From Brevundimonas lutea (GTDB lineage: Bacteria; Pseudomonadota; Alphaproteobacteria; Caulobacterales; Caulobacteraceae), in NCBI RefSeq assembly GCF_003704105.1, contig NZ_QUOQ01000006.1, positions 1 to 64,000 on the forward strand: a DNA stretch of 64,000 nt. Direction: 5' to 3'. Every line of letters begins with the position of its first letter. The stretch's first letter is position 1. Position numbers and translations under genes: made by a program. Below the pieces are notes generated by a model. The model made no database searches, was not told where the DNA came from, and saw only the letters and a program-made list of their open reading frames with translations. Positions 18,352 to 26,291 of the stretch are shown here, in pieces.

Positions 18352-19794
18352 TCACACCCGCAGCAGCAGGTCCGGCCGGGTGCGGTAGAGGGTCAGAACC
18401 AGCTCGCCGAACAGGGTGTTGGCCCAGGCGAACCACGGTCGGCTGAACTGCATCGGATCGTCGACGTCGAAGGCTTCATGCATGAAGCCGGTCCCGGCGT
18501 CGGTGGCCACCAACATCCTCAGCGCGGTCAGAATCTCCTCGTCGTCGCGAGAGGTCAGGGCCCGCATGGTGATGGCGATCGGCCAGACCCGCCTTCCGGG
18601 CGTATGGGGGCTGCCGACGCCTTCGGCCGAGACGCCCTTGTGGAAATAGGGATTGTCGTCCGACAGGATCAGGCCGCGCGTGGCCGCATAGGTGGGCTCG
18701 TCGGCCGCGCCGTAGCCGAAATAGGGCGCGCTGATCAGGCTGGGCGCGTTGGCATCGTCCATGAACAGGGCGTTGCCGTAACCATCGACTTCATAGGCCC
18801 AAACCCAGCCCCGCGCCGGGTGGCGAACCCGGGCATGGGCCATGAGGGCGGCGTCCACCTCGTCGGCCAAGGCGCGGCATTCGGCGGCGAAGGCGGCGTC
18901 GTTGAACAGCGCCTCGTGCATCGTGGCCAGTTGGCGCAAGGAGACCACGGCGAACATGTTGGACGGAACCAGGAACAGGAACATCGCGGCGTCGTCTGAC
19001 GGCCGGAACAGCGAGGCGATCAGTCCGGTGGGCCGGATCGGATTGCCCCACCCCTGGCCCGGGACCATGTCGGGGCTCCAGCTGGTTTCGCGCTTGTTCG
19101 AATAGGGGCCGGGCCCGTCCTTGCGCTGTTGGACCTTCATGGTCTCGACACTCAGCCGCCCGGCCCGGCGCCAGGCGTCGTCGAAGGGCACGGTGTCGCC
19201 CGTGGCCCTCCAGTAATCGTGAGCCAGGCGGATCGGGTAGCAGAGCGAATCCAGCTCCCACTTCCGTTCCCACAGCTCGGGCCGCATCTCGGTCTCGTCC
19301 GTCTGATGCGGCGAGCCGGTCGGCCCCCTGTTGAAGGCGTTGGCGTAGGGGTCGAGCAGGATCTGGGAGGTCTGGCGATTGATGACGCCCGCCAATAGCC
19401 GCGCCAAGCCTGGGTCGTCTGTGGCCAGCGGGATGTAGGGATGCACCTGGGCCGATGAATCCCTCAGCCACATGGCCGGAATATCGCCGGTGACGACGAA
19501 GGTGTCAGGCTTGCCGTCGATCTCCCCGACCTCGACCGTGGTGTCGAGCGTGTTGGGAAAGCAGTTGGCGAACAGGGCGCCGAGCCGGCCCCGGGTCCCG
19601 TCCACGCCGAGATGCGCCTGAACCTCGGCGATGGCTCGTTCCACGGCGGCGCTGTGAAACCGACGAGCGGTCGGGATGAGCCGACCGGCTGTGAGAGGGT
19701 GGGCCGGATTCTGCGCCGCAGCGACCCCGACAGCGGCCAGGCCCGCGGTGGCTCCCAGCAGGACCCGACGGTTCAGCATATCCAGAGTGGTCAT
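18352..19794 (-). CDS. Glycoside hydrolase family 125 (exo-alpha-1,6-mannosidase-like)
   Basis: Predicted secreted GH125 (formerly DUF1237) enzyme; characterised members are exo-alpha-1,6-mannosidases. Typical stretches are TGDIPAMWLRDSSAQVHPY, YANAFNRGPTG, ELDSLCYPIRLAHDYW, GRVSVETM-like segments, SLISAPYFGYG and HEAFDVDDPMQFSRPWFAWAN (given in part). The N-terminus carries a twin-arginine-like signal (NRRVLLGATAGLAAVG), so export by Tat is likely. The length of 480 is typical. It is divergent from a TonB receptor, suggesting a small mannoside-use locus. Confidence 0.9.
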   Translation of the reverse strand: MTTLDMLNRRVLLGATAGLAAVGVAAAQNPAHPLTAGRLIPTARRFHSAAVERAIAEVQAHLGVDGTRGRLGALFANCFPNTLDTTVEVGEIDGKPDTFVVTGDIPAMWLRDSSAQVHPYIPLATDDPGLARLLAGVINRQTSQILLDPYANAFNRGPTGSPHQTDETEMRPELWERKWELDSLCYPIRLAHDYWRATGDTVPFDDAWRRAGRLSVETMKVQQRKDGPGPYSNKRETSWSPDMVPGQGWGNPIRPTGLIASLFRPSDDAAMFLFLVPSNMFAVVSLRQLATMHEALFNDAAFAAECRALADEVDAALMAHARVRHPARGWVWAYEVDGYGNALFMDDANAPSLISAPYFGYGAADEPTYAATRGLILSDDNPYFHKGVSAEGVGSPHTPGRRVWPIAITMRALTSRDDEEILTALRMLVATDAGTGFMHEAFDVDDPMQFSRPWFAWANTLFGELVLTLYRTRPDLLLRV

Positions 19795-19860
19795 CGGCCC
19801 ATGATCGACAGCCTGCGCCGCCTTGTCGATCCTGCGACCGCAAACCGGCCATCAACATGA

Positions 19861-19979
19861 ATTTCAGGTCATGAGTTTCGATTAATCTTATGTCCTCGAT
19901 TTAACTTAGGTATCTCCGAAGTAACTGGCCTGTTCACGGGAGCGTCAGCCATGGTCCGCCCTGTTCAAGGGAGGACTTC
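19861..19979 (+). promoter_or_regulatory. AT-rich promoter region of the TonB receptor gene
   Basis: An AT-rich stretch within otherwise very GC-rich DNA (around 19870-19915, including tttcgattaatcttatg) lies in the divergent gap between the GH125 and receptor genes. It is a likely promoter region for one or both genes, followed by an AGGGAGG ribosome site just before 19980. No specific operator is recognised. Confidence 0.35.
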
Positions 19980-22079
19980 ATGCGCCGAGCGCTCACCATC
20001 ACCGCATCCGCCGCCGTCATCGTCGCGGCGCTCGGCGCGCCCGCTGCCGCTTTCGCGCAACCGGCCCCTGCCGACGATCAGGAAGCCGCTGTCGCTCCGA
20101 TCCCGACCGGCCCCACCGAGGACGCGCCCCTGGTCGACACCGCCCAGCGCGGGGTGCTGGTGTTCACCCCCGACTTCTTTGCCGACCAGCGGCCGAACAC
20201 GGCGCTGGACATGGTCGAGCGCGTGCCGGGCTTTCAGCTGAACGACGGCGCAGGCGGGCGTGGCTTCGAAGGCGCGGTCGGCAACAGCCTGATCAATGGC
20301 GCGCGACCGGCCTCCAAGAACGACACCGGCTCCAACGCCCTGTCGCGTGTGCAGGCCGCCCAGGTCGAGCGCATCGAGTTGATCCGCGGCGGCGCGCCCG
20401 GCATCGACATGCAGGGCTTCCCCGTCGTCGTGAACGTGATCCTCAAGAACCAGTCCAGCCGCGAGCACATCCTTCAGGCGGACGCCTACCTGTTCGAGGG
20501 CGGCACGGACGTCTACGGCTTTCGCTATCAGTTCACCGCCCGCGAGGGCGAGCGGACCTGGGGCGTGGTGGTGGCCGACGGCATCGGCACCAGCGATTCC
20601 AACGGTCCCGGCGTCGTCACGCGGCGCAACGCCGCCGGCGAGGTGATCCGCACCGAGGACTTCGTCAACGACCAGTACGGCGGCGGCCAGGCCATTCGCG
20701 GCAACTACGCCGGACCCCTGATGGGCGGCAAGATCGACCTGACCGGCCGGCTGGGCGTCAGCGACTTCCAGGGCTGGGACCTGTTCACCGGCGCCGACAG
20801 CCGCCGCGAGAGCACCTTCGGCGAGGAGAGCAAGGACGTCGAGTTCGGCGCCACCTACACCCGGCCGCTGACCGACCGGCTCAGTCTGGAGACCCGGCTG
20901 ATCCACGAGGGCTCCGAGTTCGACTCGCTGTCGACCTATGACGCCGTGTTCGGCGGAGCGGCCGAGCCGCTGGAGGCCTTCACCTCGGTCGGCGAGGCGT
21001 CGGAAAGCATCCTGCGCGGCCTTCTGCGCTGGGAGCGCAGCGAAAATCTCACTTTCGAGGGCGGGGCCGAGGTCGCCTACAACATGCTGGAGATCGATCA
21101 GGCCTATACGATCGGAGGAACGCCGATCGAGCTTCCGTCGGACCAGGTCCTGGTCGAGGAGACACGCGGCGAGGTGTTCGGAAAATCGACCTGGCGCTAC
21201 AGCCCGACCCTGTCGCTGGAGGGCGGTCTCAGGCTGGAAGCCTCAACCATCAGCCAGTCGGGCGACGCCGATCAGGAAGAGACCTTCTATTTCGCCAAAC
21301 CTCGTTTCCAGGCCACCTGGACGCCGTGGGCCGACAACCAGTTCCGGCTGAGGCTGGAGCGCGAGGTCGGCCAACTGGACTTCGGCGACTTCGCCGCCAG
21401 CGCCAGCCTCAGCGAGGATAATGTGCTGGGCGGGAACGTCGATCTGGAGCCCGAGGACCGCTGGGTCGCCGAGGTCGCCTATGAGCGGCGCTTCTGGGGC
21501 GACGGCATCGTCTCCATCGCCTATCGCCACGACGAAATCAGGAACGCCATCGACGTCATCCCGCTGGAGGACGGCCTGTCGGCGGTGGGCAACATCGGCG
21601 ACGGCACGCTGGACCAGCTGTCACTGAACGTGGTCATTCCCACCGATCGCTTCGGCATCTCGGGCGGCCGGCTGTCGTTCAAGAACGACTGGAAACACAC
21701 CGAGGTCACCGACCCGACCACGGGCGAGATTCGCGCCATCTCGGGCCTGCGCCCCAGCCAGCCGAGCATTACCTGGGCCCAGGACATTCCCAGCTGGAAG
21801 ATCAACTACCGCCTCACCATGCTGACCATGCTGAAGCAGTACACCTACAGCCCCGACCAGATCTTCGGCTTCGAGGGGACGGACTATTACGAGGCGGCGA
21901 TCGAGTACAAGCCGACCGAGACCCTGACCCTCAGCGCCCAGATCAACATCTGGGACGACTTCCGCATCTATCACACCGTCTTCGACGCCCGCACCAACCC
22001 GCGTCCGATCCGCTTCGTCGAGGAGCGCATCATCGACCCGCGCACCTTCGTGTCCCTGCAACTGCGCAAGACCTTCTGA
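19980..22079 (+). CDS. TonB-dependent outer-membrane receptor
   Basis: A 699-residue outer-membrane receptor with a clear Sec signal (MRRALTITASAAVIVAALGA, cleaved after FAQ), plug domain (TALDMVERVPGFQL, NSLINGARPASKN, VERIELIRGGAPGIDMQG) and a barrel ending in LQLRKTF with terminal Phe. Plug features are of the general carbohydrate/siderophore receptor type. The start is well supported by a GGGAGG site. Divergent to the GH125 mannosidase, so a role in uptake of mannose-containing glycans is plausible but unproven. A strong terminator follows. Confidence 0.88.
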   Translation: MRRALTITASAAVIVAALGAPAAAFAQPAPADDQEAAVAPIPTGPTEDAPLVDTAQRGVLVFTPDFFADQRPNTALDMVERVPGFQLNDGAGGRGFEGAVGNSLINGARPASKNDTGSNALSRVQAAQVERIELIRGGAPGIDMQGFPVVVNVILKNQSSREHILQADAYLFEGGTDVYGFRYQFTAREGERTWGVVVADGIGTSDSNGPGVVTRRNAAGEVIRTEDFVNDQYGGGQAIRGNYAGPLMGGKIDLTGRLGVSDFQGWDLFTGADSRRESTFGEESKDVEFGATYTRPLTDRLSLETRLIHEGSEFDSLSTYDAVFGGAAEPLEAFTSVGEASESILRGLLRWERSENLTFEGGAEVAYNMLEIDQAYTIGGTPIELPSDQVLVEETRGEVFGKSTWRYSPTLSLEGGLRLEASTISQSGDADQEETFYFAKPRFQATWTPWADNQFRLRLEREVGQLDFGDFAASASLSEDNVLGGNVDLEPEDRWVAEVAYERRFWGDGIVSIAYRHDEIRNAIDVIPLEDGLSAVGNIGDGTLDQLSLNVVIPTDRFGISGGRLSFKNDWKHTEVTDPTTGEIRAISGLRPSQPSITWAQDIPSWKINYRLTMLTMLKQYTYSPDQIFGFEGTDYYEAAIEYKPTETLTLSAQINIWDDFRIYHTVFDARTNPRPIRFVEERIIDPRTFVSLQLRKTF

Positions 22080-22114
22080 CCGGCCCCTCGTCTTCCCCCA
22101 AGGCCGGAAAGAAG

Positions 22115-22144
22115 AAGGGCCCCGGGATCGCTCCCGGGGCCCTT
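22115..22144. terminator. Bidirectional hairpin terminator
   Basis: A perfect 13-base stem (22115-22127 with 22132-22144, loop tcgc), GC-rich with a flanking AA/TT edge, between the convergent receptor and POT transporter genes. The adjacent T-rich run is modest on the plus side, but the position and symmetry fit a terminator serving both strands. Confidence 0.8.
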
Positions 22145-22166
22145 TGTCGTTTGAGACAGGCGCGCT

Positions 22167-24005
22167 TTAGCGAACCCCGGCCATGCCCTTCTTGAGCAAG
22201 GGCGAGGCCACCAGCAGCAGAACGCCGACGCCCACGCCCGTCCAGCCGATGCTGCCGAAGATCGAGCCGTAGGTCTCCAGCGCCAGGGCCCGATCCGTGA
22301 CCACGCCGCCGACGGTGTCGGTGGTGGTCGCCTGGGCGATCACCCCCGCGGCGATGTGGGCCACCGAGGACGACATGAACCACACACCCATCATCATGCC
22401 CACCACGCGATCGACCGACAGCTTGGTGATCATCGAAAGTCCGACCGGCGAAAGGCAGAGCTCTCCCATGGTGTGGAAGAAGTAGGTCAGGAACAGGAAG
22501 ATCAGAGGAACGCGGTAATCGACGTTGAAGGCGTTCGCCGCGGCGAACGACAGCACCAGGAATCCCGCGCCCACCAGCACCAGGCCGAAGGAGAACTTGA
22601 CCGGGGTCGAAGGCTCCATGTTGCGCTTGGCCAGCCAGATCCACAGCGCGGCGATGATCGGACCGAAGACGACGATGATCCCCGGGTTGAACATCTGGGT
22701 ATAGCCGGCGTTGAACCAGCCGGGCATTTCGGTTGACTGGTCGGCGAACAGCGTCAGGGACGATCCCGCCTGTTCGAACAGGGCCCAGAACAGCACCGAG
22801 AAGAAGATCAGGACCTGGGCGACCAGCATCCGGGTGCGCTCGGCGCCCTTCAGCTTGACCACGGTGTAGCCCACGACGGTCGCGAAGATCAGGCCCGCCA
22901 TCCAAGGCAGCACGGCTGAAATCAGCTCGTGGCGCTGCATGAGGATCCACGTCGGGAACACGGCGACCAGGCCGCCGATCCAGAACACGGCCTCAAGCGG
23001 AATACCCAAGACCTTGGTGCCGGCCAGTTTCTCGGGGTTCGGAGGGCCGCCGCGACCCTCGAGCCAGGACTGGCCCAGAATGAAGGTGACGAGACCCAGC
23101 AACATGCCGAAGCCAGCCAGGCCAAAGCCGTAGGCCCAGCCGTAGGTGAAGCCGAGATAGGAACACAGGCCGGTGGCCAGCACCGCGCCCAGGTTGATGC
23201 CGACGTAGAACAGGGTGAAGCCGCTGTCGCGTCGTGGGTCGTTCTGGTCGTAGAGAGAGCCCACCACGGTCGAAATGTTGGCCTTCAGGAAGCCGACGCC
23301 GACGATGATCAGCGACAGGGCCAGGAACAGCACCGGTTCGCCAAAGGCGGTGTCACGCGTCGTTTCCACGGCGTAGTCGCCCGCGGCAACGAAGGCCGGG
23401 AATCCGCCCGCCGCAACGGGGGAGGCTGCGGTCGCGGGGCTCTCGACGGCCGCCACGGGGGCGTCCAGGCTCTCGGCAACCGCCGCCGCGCCCGCGTCGG
23501 CGGCATTGGCTGCGGCCGGTTCCGCGCCGACGGTGGAGATGCCTTCCGGCGCGATGGTGATCTCGACCCGCTCGCCGTCGACCACGACGAACTGCCGGCG
23601 ATCCGTATCGCGGCCCTCGACCTCGACCTGATAGGTGGCGTCGCCGATGATGATCTGATCGCGGCCGCCCTGACCCTCAAAGGCCATGGTGAAGTGACCG
23701 AGCACCAGCAGTACGGCGCCGATCATAACCGCCTTGCGCTGACCCAGATATTTGTCGGCGATCAGACCCCCGATGACGGGCATCAGATAGACCAGCGCGC
23801 CGTAGGCGGCGTAGATGCCGGTGGCCTCGCTGGGGCTGAAGAGGAAGTGCTGAACCAGATAGAGCGTCAGCAGCGTCCGCATGCCGTAGTAGGAAAAGCG
23901 CTCCCACATTTCGGTGAAGAACAGGATCACCAGCCCCCGCGGGTGACCCAGAAATGTCTTACGCGGATCGCCGATAACGGCGTCTCCCCCGTCCGTTGTG
24001 CTCAA
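22167..24005 (-). CDS. POT-family proton-dependent peptide transporter with large insert
   Basis: Inner-membrane proton:oligopeptide symporter. The family ExxER motif is in TEMWERFSYYG (Glu32, Glu35, Arg36), and the second POT signature region is FTLFYVGINLGAV. Many hydrophobic helices follow. The start is a TTG at 24005, supported by a GAGGAG site 7 bases upstream. Odd: between helices 3 and 4 (residues about 110-222) there is a 110-residue soluble insert, first beta-like (DQIIIGDATYQVEVEG, FVVVDGERVEITI), then alanine/proline-rich. At 612 residues it is therefore longer than typical (about 450-500). The insert would face the periplasm. Confidence 0.9.
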   Translation of the reverse strand: MSTTDGGDAVIGDPRKTFLGHPRGLVILFFTEMWERFSYYGMRTLLTLYLVQHFLFSPSEATGIYAAYGALVYLMPVIGGLIADKYLGQRKAVMIGAVLLVLGHFTMAFEGQGGRDQIIIGDATYQVEVEGRDTDRRQFVVVDGERVEITIAPEGISTVGAEPAAANAADAGAAAVAESLDAPVAAVESPATAASPVAAGGFPAFVAAGDYAVETTRDTAFGEPVLFLALSLIIVGVGFLKANISTVVGSLYDQNDPRRDSGFTLFYVGINLGAVLATGLCSYLGFTYGWAYGFGLAGFGMLLGLVTFILGQSWLEGRGGPPNPEKLAGTKVLGIPLEAVFWIGGLVAVFPTWILMQRHELISAVLPWMAGLIFATVVGYTVVKLKGAERTRMLVAQVLIFFSVLFWALFEQAGSSLTLFADQSTEMPGWFNAGYTQMFNPGIIVVFGPIIAALWIWLAKRNMEPSTPVKFSFGLVLVGAGFLVLSFAAANAFNVDYRVPLIFLFLTYFFHTMGELCLSPVGLSMITKLSVDRVVGMMMGVWFMSSSVAHIAAGVIAQATTTDTVGGVVTDRALALETYGSIFGSIGWTGVGVGVLLLVASPLLKKGMAGVR

Positions 24006-24111
24006 CGGCCTACTCCTCGAATTGCCGGCGCCCCACCTGACGCGCGAGCGGGCATAAGCAGCACGGTCGCCTTTTGGTCACAAGCAAAAAGGCCGACGGA
24101 GGGTAAGGTTT

Positions 24112-24564
24112 TCAGCGCCCGGTCGAGCCGAATCCGCCGCTCCCGCGCGCCGTGTCGTCCAGGCTGTCGACCTCGGCCCAGGCGATCCGCTCGTAGCGGG
24201 CGATGACCATCTGGGCGATGCGCTCACCACGGGTCACCACGAAGGTTTCGGCGCCGAGATTGGCCAGGATCACCCCAACCTCGCCGCGATAATCGGCGTC
24301 GATCGTGCCGGGCGAGTTCAGACAGGTGATCCCGTGCTTCAGCGCCAGGCCCGAGCGAGGCCGCACCTGAGCCTCGAACCCGGGCGGCAGCGCGATCGTC
24401 AGGCCTGTGGGGACCAACGCGCGCGCTCCCGGCGCCAGGGTGATCGGCGCATCCTCGGACACGGCCGCGCGCAGGTCCATGCCCGCCGCGCCTTCGGTGG
24501 CGTAACCCGGCAGGTCGAGCCCGTGGCCGTGCGGTAAGCGGACGAGACGGAAGTCTGTGCTCAT
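24112..24564 (-). CDS. dut: Deoxyuridine 5'-triphosphate nucleotidohydrolase
   Basis: Hydrolyses dUTP to dUMP, preventing uracil incorporation into DNA. All five trimeric dUTPase motifs are present: [44 protein letters not shown] and the C-terminal [11 protein letters not shown] arm. The length of 150 is normal. It sits downstream of the POT gene in the opposite transcriptional position (both minus), with a 106-base gap. Confidence 0.96.
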   Translation of the reverse strand: MSTDFRLVRLPHGHGLDLPGYATEGAAGMDLRAAVSEDAPITLAPGARALVPTGLTIALPPGFEAQVRPRSGLALKHGITCLNSPGTIDADYRGEVGVILANLGAETFVVTRGERIAQMVIARYERIAWAEVDSLDDTARGSGGFGSTGR

Positions 24565-24602
24565 TCCCCGGCTCTAGCAGGGGGCGCAGCGAGCGGCAAA
24601 AA

Positions 24603-24621
24603 AGAACATTGCCAGAACATT
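24603..24621 (+). promoter_or_regulatory. Direct repeat agaacatt in the dut/lipoprotein divergent gap
   Basis: Two exact copies of agaacatt (24603-24610 and 24614-24621) are spaced 11 bases apart, one helical turn, in an AT-rich stretch 47 bases upstream of the lipoprotein start. This is the layout expected for a protein binding side by side on one face of DNA, or part of a promoter. The binding protein is unknown; the neighbouring XRE regulators are candidates only by proximity. Confidence 0.3.
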
Positions 24622-24667
24622 AACCTTTTGCTTATGGTGGTCGGCGGGACAGTTTGAGGAGGGTCGA

Positions 24668-25180
24668 ATGCGGGTTCAACTTTGGGGCGCGGTCATCGGT
24701 GGGGCCTTGGCTCTGGCCGCGTGCGATAATGGATCCAGCGCTGTGGAGACGCGTGATCGGACGGGCGAGACGGCATCTCTGACCAACGCGGAGGCGCCGG
24801 CTGGAGGGGCGGCGTCCCCCCGGGCGGCGGACGAAAAGCCGATATGGACGTCGAACCGGAGCAATAGCTCGGCCGAGAATCTGGATCGCATCTACAAGCG
24901 CAACGGCGCCGCCTTCGGAGCGTCGGACGCCGGAGACTTCGCCGGCAAGGCCCAGGCCTTCATCGACGCGCCGCCGGGGGGCACGGAGACGATCAGTCGC
25001 GTCAACGGCGACACGCTCTACTACCACGCGGCGACCAACACCTTCGCCGTGGCCAATCGCGACGGCGTGCCACGCACCATGTTCAAGCCGGACAACGGCG
25101 CGGACTACTGGGTCGAGCAGAAGTCACGCGAGTCGGAGCGCTCGGCGCGCGCCGGCGCTGCGGACTCAGAGGCCGGCTGA
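24668..25180 (+). CDS. Lipoprotein with polymorphic-toxin-like C-terminal domain
   Basis: Predicted 170-residue lipoprotein: signal with lipobox LAAC (Cys19), a disordered Ser/Ala-rich stretch to about residue 60, then a compact domain. That domain (LDRIYKRNGAAFGA, AFIDAPPGG, RVNGDTLYYHAATNTFAV, RTMFKPDNGADYW) resembles, by pattern memory, a domain found at the C-termini of RHS/CDI-type proteins and in proteins annotated as pyocin large subunit-like. No immunity gene is recognised beside it. Whether it is a toxin, an inhibitor or a domesticated envelope protein is open. An XRE regulator is convergent with it, 4 bases away. Confidence 0.6.
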   Translation: MRVQLWGAVIGGALALAACDNGSSAVETRDRTGETASLTNAEAPAGGAASPRAADEKPIWTSNRSNSSAENLDRIYKRNGAAFGASDAGDFAGKAQAFIDAPPGGTETISRVNGDTLYYHAATNTFAVANRDGVPRTMFKPDNGADYWVEQKSRESERSARAGAADSEAG

Positions 25181-25184
25181 CGGG

Positions 25185-25601
25185 TCAGTCTTCGGCGTCG
25201 TCGTCTGAAGCGCCATCCATCTCGCGCATCAGCGACAGGATGATCTTCTGCTGGCGCACCGGCAGCCGCGGCGCGATGGCGGAAATTTCCAGGCTCTGGC
25301 GGGTCGAGGGGTGGTCGTGGCTGAAGCCCGAGGCCGGCTCGGCCACGCCCGCCTGGGCGCCGGTGAACCCGTCGAAGAAGTAGCCGATTTCGGATTTGAA
25401 GAACTGGGCGATCTCGAACAGCTTGGAAGCCGAAATGCGGTTGGCGCCCTTCTCGTACTTCTGCACCTGCTGGAACGACACGCCCAAGGCATTGCCCAGA
25501 TCGCTCTGGCTGTAACCCAGACGGATACGCTGCTCGCACACCCGGCGTCCTACCCAGCGATCCACTTCGTGCGGACCGTCTTCGCCCCTGCCTCTCGCCA
25601 T
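25185..25601 (-). CDS. XRE-family HTH transcriptional regulator
   Basis: A 138-residue cytosolic DNA-binding protein with a lambda-repressor-type HTH at about residues 20-72 (RIRLGYSQSDLGNALGVSFQ). It is of the alphaproteobacterial SinR-like group, marked by QKYEKGANRISASKLFEIA and the following FFDGF. The C-terminal half is short and charged. It resembles the XRE proteins at 25713-26291 and 44831-45211. Target unknown; autoregulation is common in this group. Confidence 0.85.
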   Translation of the reverse strand: MARGRGEDGPHEVDRWVGRRVCEQRIRLGYSQSDLGNALGVSFQQVQKYEKGANRISASKLFEIAQFFKSEIGYFFDGFTGAQAGVAEPASGFSHDHPSTRQSLEISAIAPRLPVRQQKIILSLMREMDGASDDDAED

Positions 25602-25712
25602 GACCCTCGATGCCTAAACGTTGGTTATCGGACTTTTCGTCGACCCGGAGCAGATGCGCCGTTCGTCCGTGCTTGTCACGCCCCTCTTTGCCGCAACCGG
25701 GCAAAATTGTCC

Positions 25713-26291
25713 TCAATTTTGTTTATGTCGTCGGATCGATGACTCGGGCAACAGGGCCTGGCCGGTCCTCAGAAATATCGCCCCATAGCCCTCGTCCGCC
25801 ACGGCTGCGACACACAGCCGCGCGACCCGTGCGGGGATGGGTCCGGAGGGGCTTTCAGTGGCGGACGCCGACTGTCCGCGCTCGTCCAGCAGGCGCTCAG
25901 CAACCTGGAGAAAGGTTGACCGGTCGGAGTCCGGCGCCTTGAGAGCCCGATGCCCCATCTCGGCGATGGCGGGCACGGTCAGGCCGTCGTGATCAAAAGC
26001 GACACCCTCTTCCCGCAAGCCGGACGATGGGAAGGGAAGCGGCTCGAGAAACAAGCCGTCGAAAAAGTAGCCGGGCTCGCACCTCAGGACCTGACACGCT
26101 CGATAAAGCGTCGCCGCGTCCAGCATGGTCTCTCCGGTCTCGTACCGCCCGGCGGTGCTCCGGGACACGCCCAGCAGAATGGCCAGATGGTCTGTCACCA
26201 ATCCCAGGGCCGTCCGGCGTTCGACCAGCCGATCGGCGACGTGTCGCGCCACAGGGTCAAGCCGACTGGGATCCAGCTTACGCGGCCTCAC
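25713..26291 (-). CDS. XRE-family HTH transcriptional regulator, divergent member
   Basis: A 192-residue protein with an N-terminal HTH (RRTALGLVTDHLAILLGVSR, GRYETGETMLDAATLYRA) and the group's YFFDGL motif, then a longer C-terminal domain of unknown role. The GTG start at 26291 overlaps the end of lnt by 14 bases, so it is the last gene of the miaB-phoH-ybeY-lnt run. In related genomes an HTH gene commonly sits after lnt, before metK; metK is not present here. Confidence 0.78.
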   Translation of the reverse strand: MRPRKLDPSRLDPVARHVADRLVERRTALGLVTDHLAILLGVSRSTAGRYETGETMLDAATLYRACQVLRCEPGYFFDGLFLEPLPFPSSGLREEGVAFDHDGLTVPAIAEMGHRALKAPDSDRSTFLQVAERLLDERGQSASATESPSGPIPARVARLCVAAVADEGYGAIFLRTGQALLPESSIRRHKQN

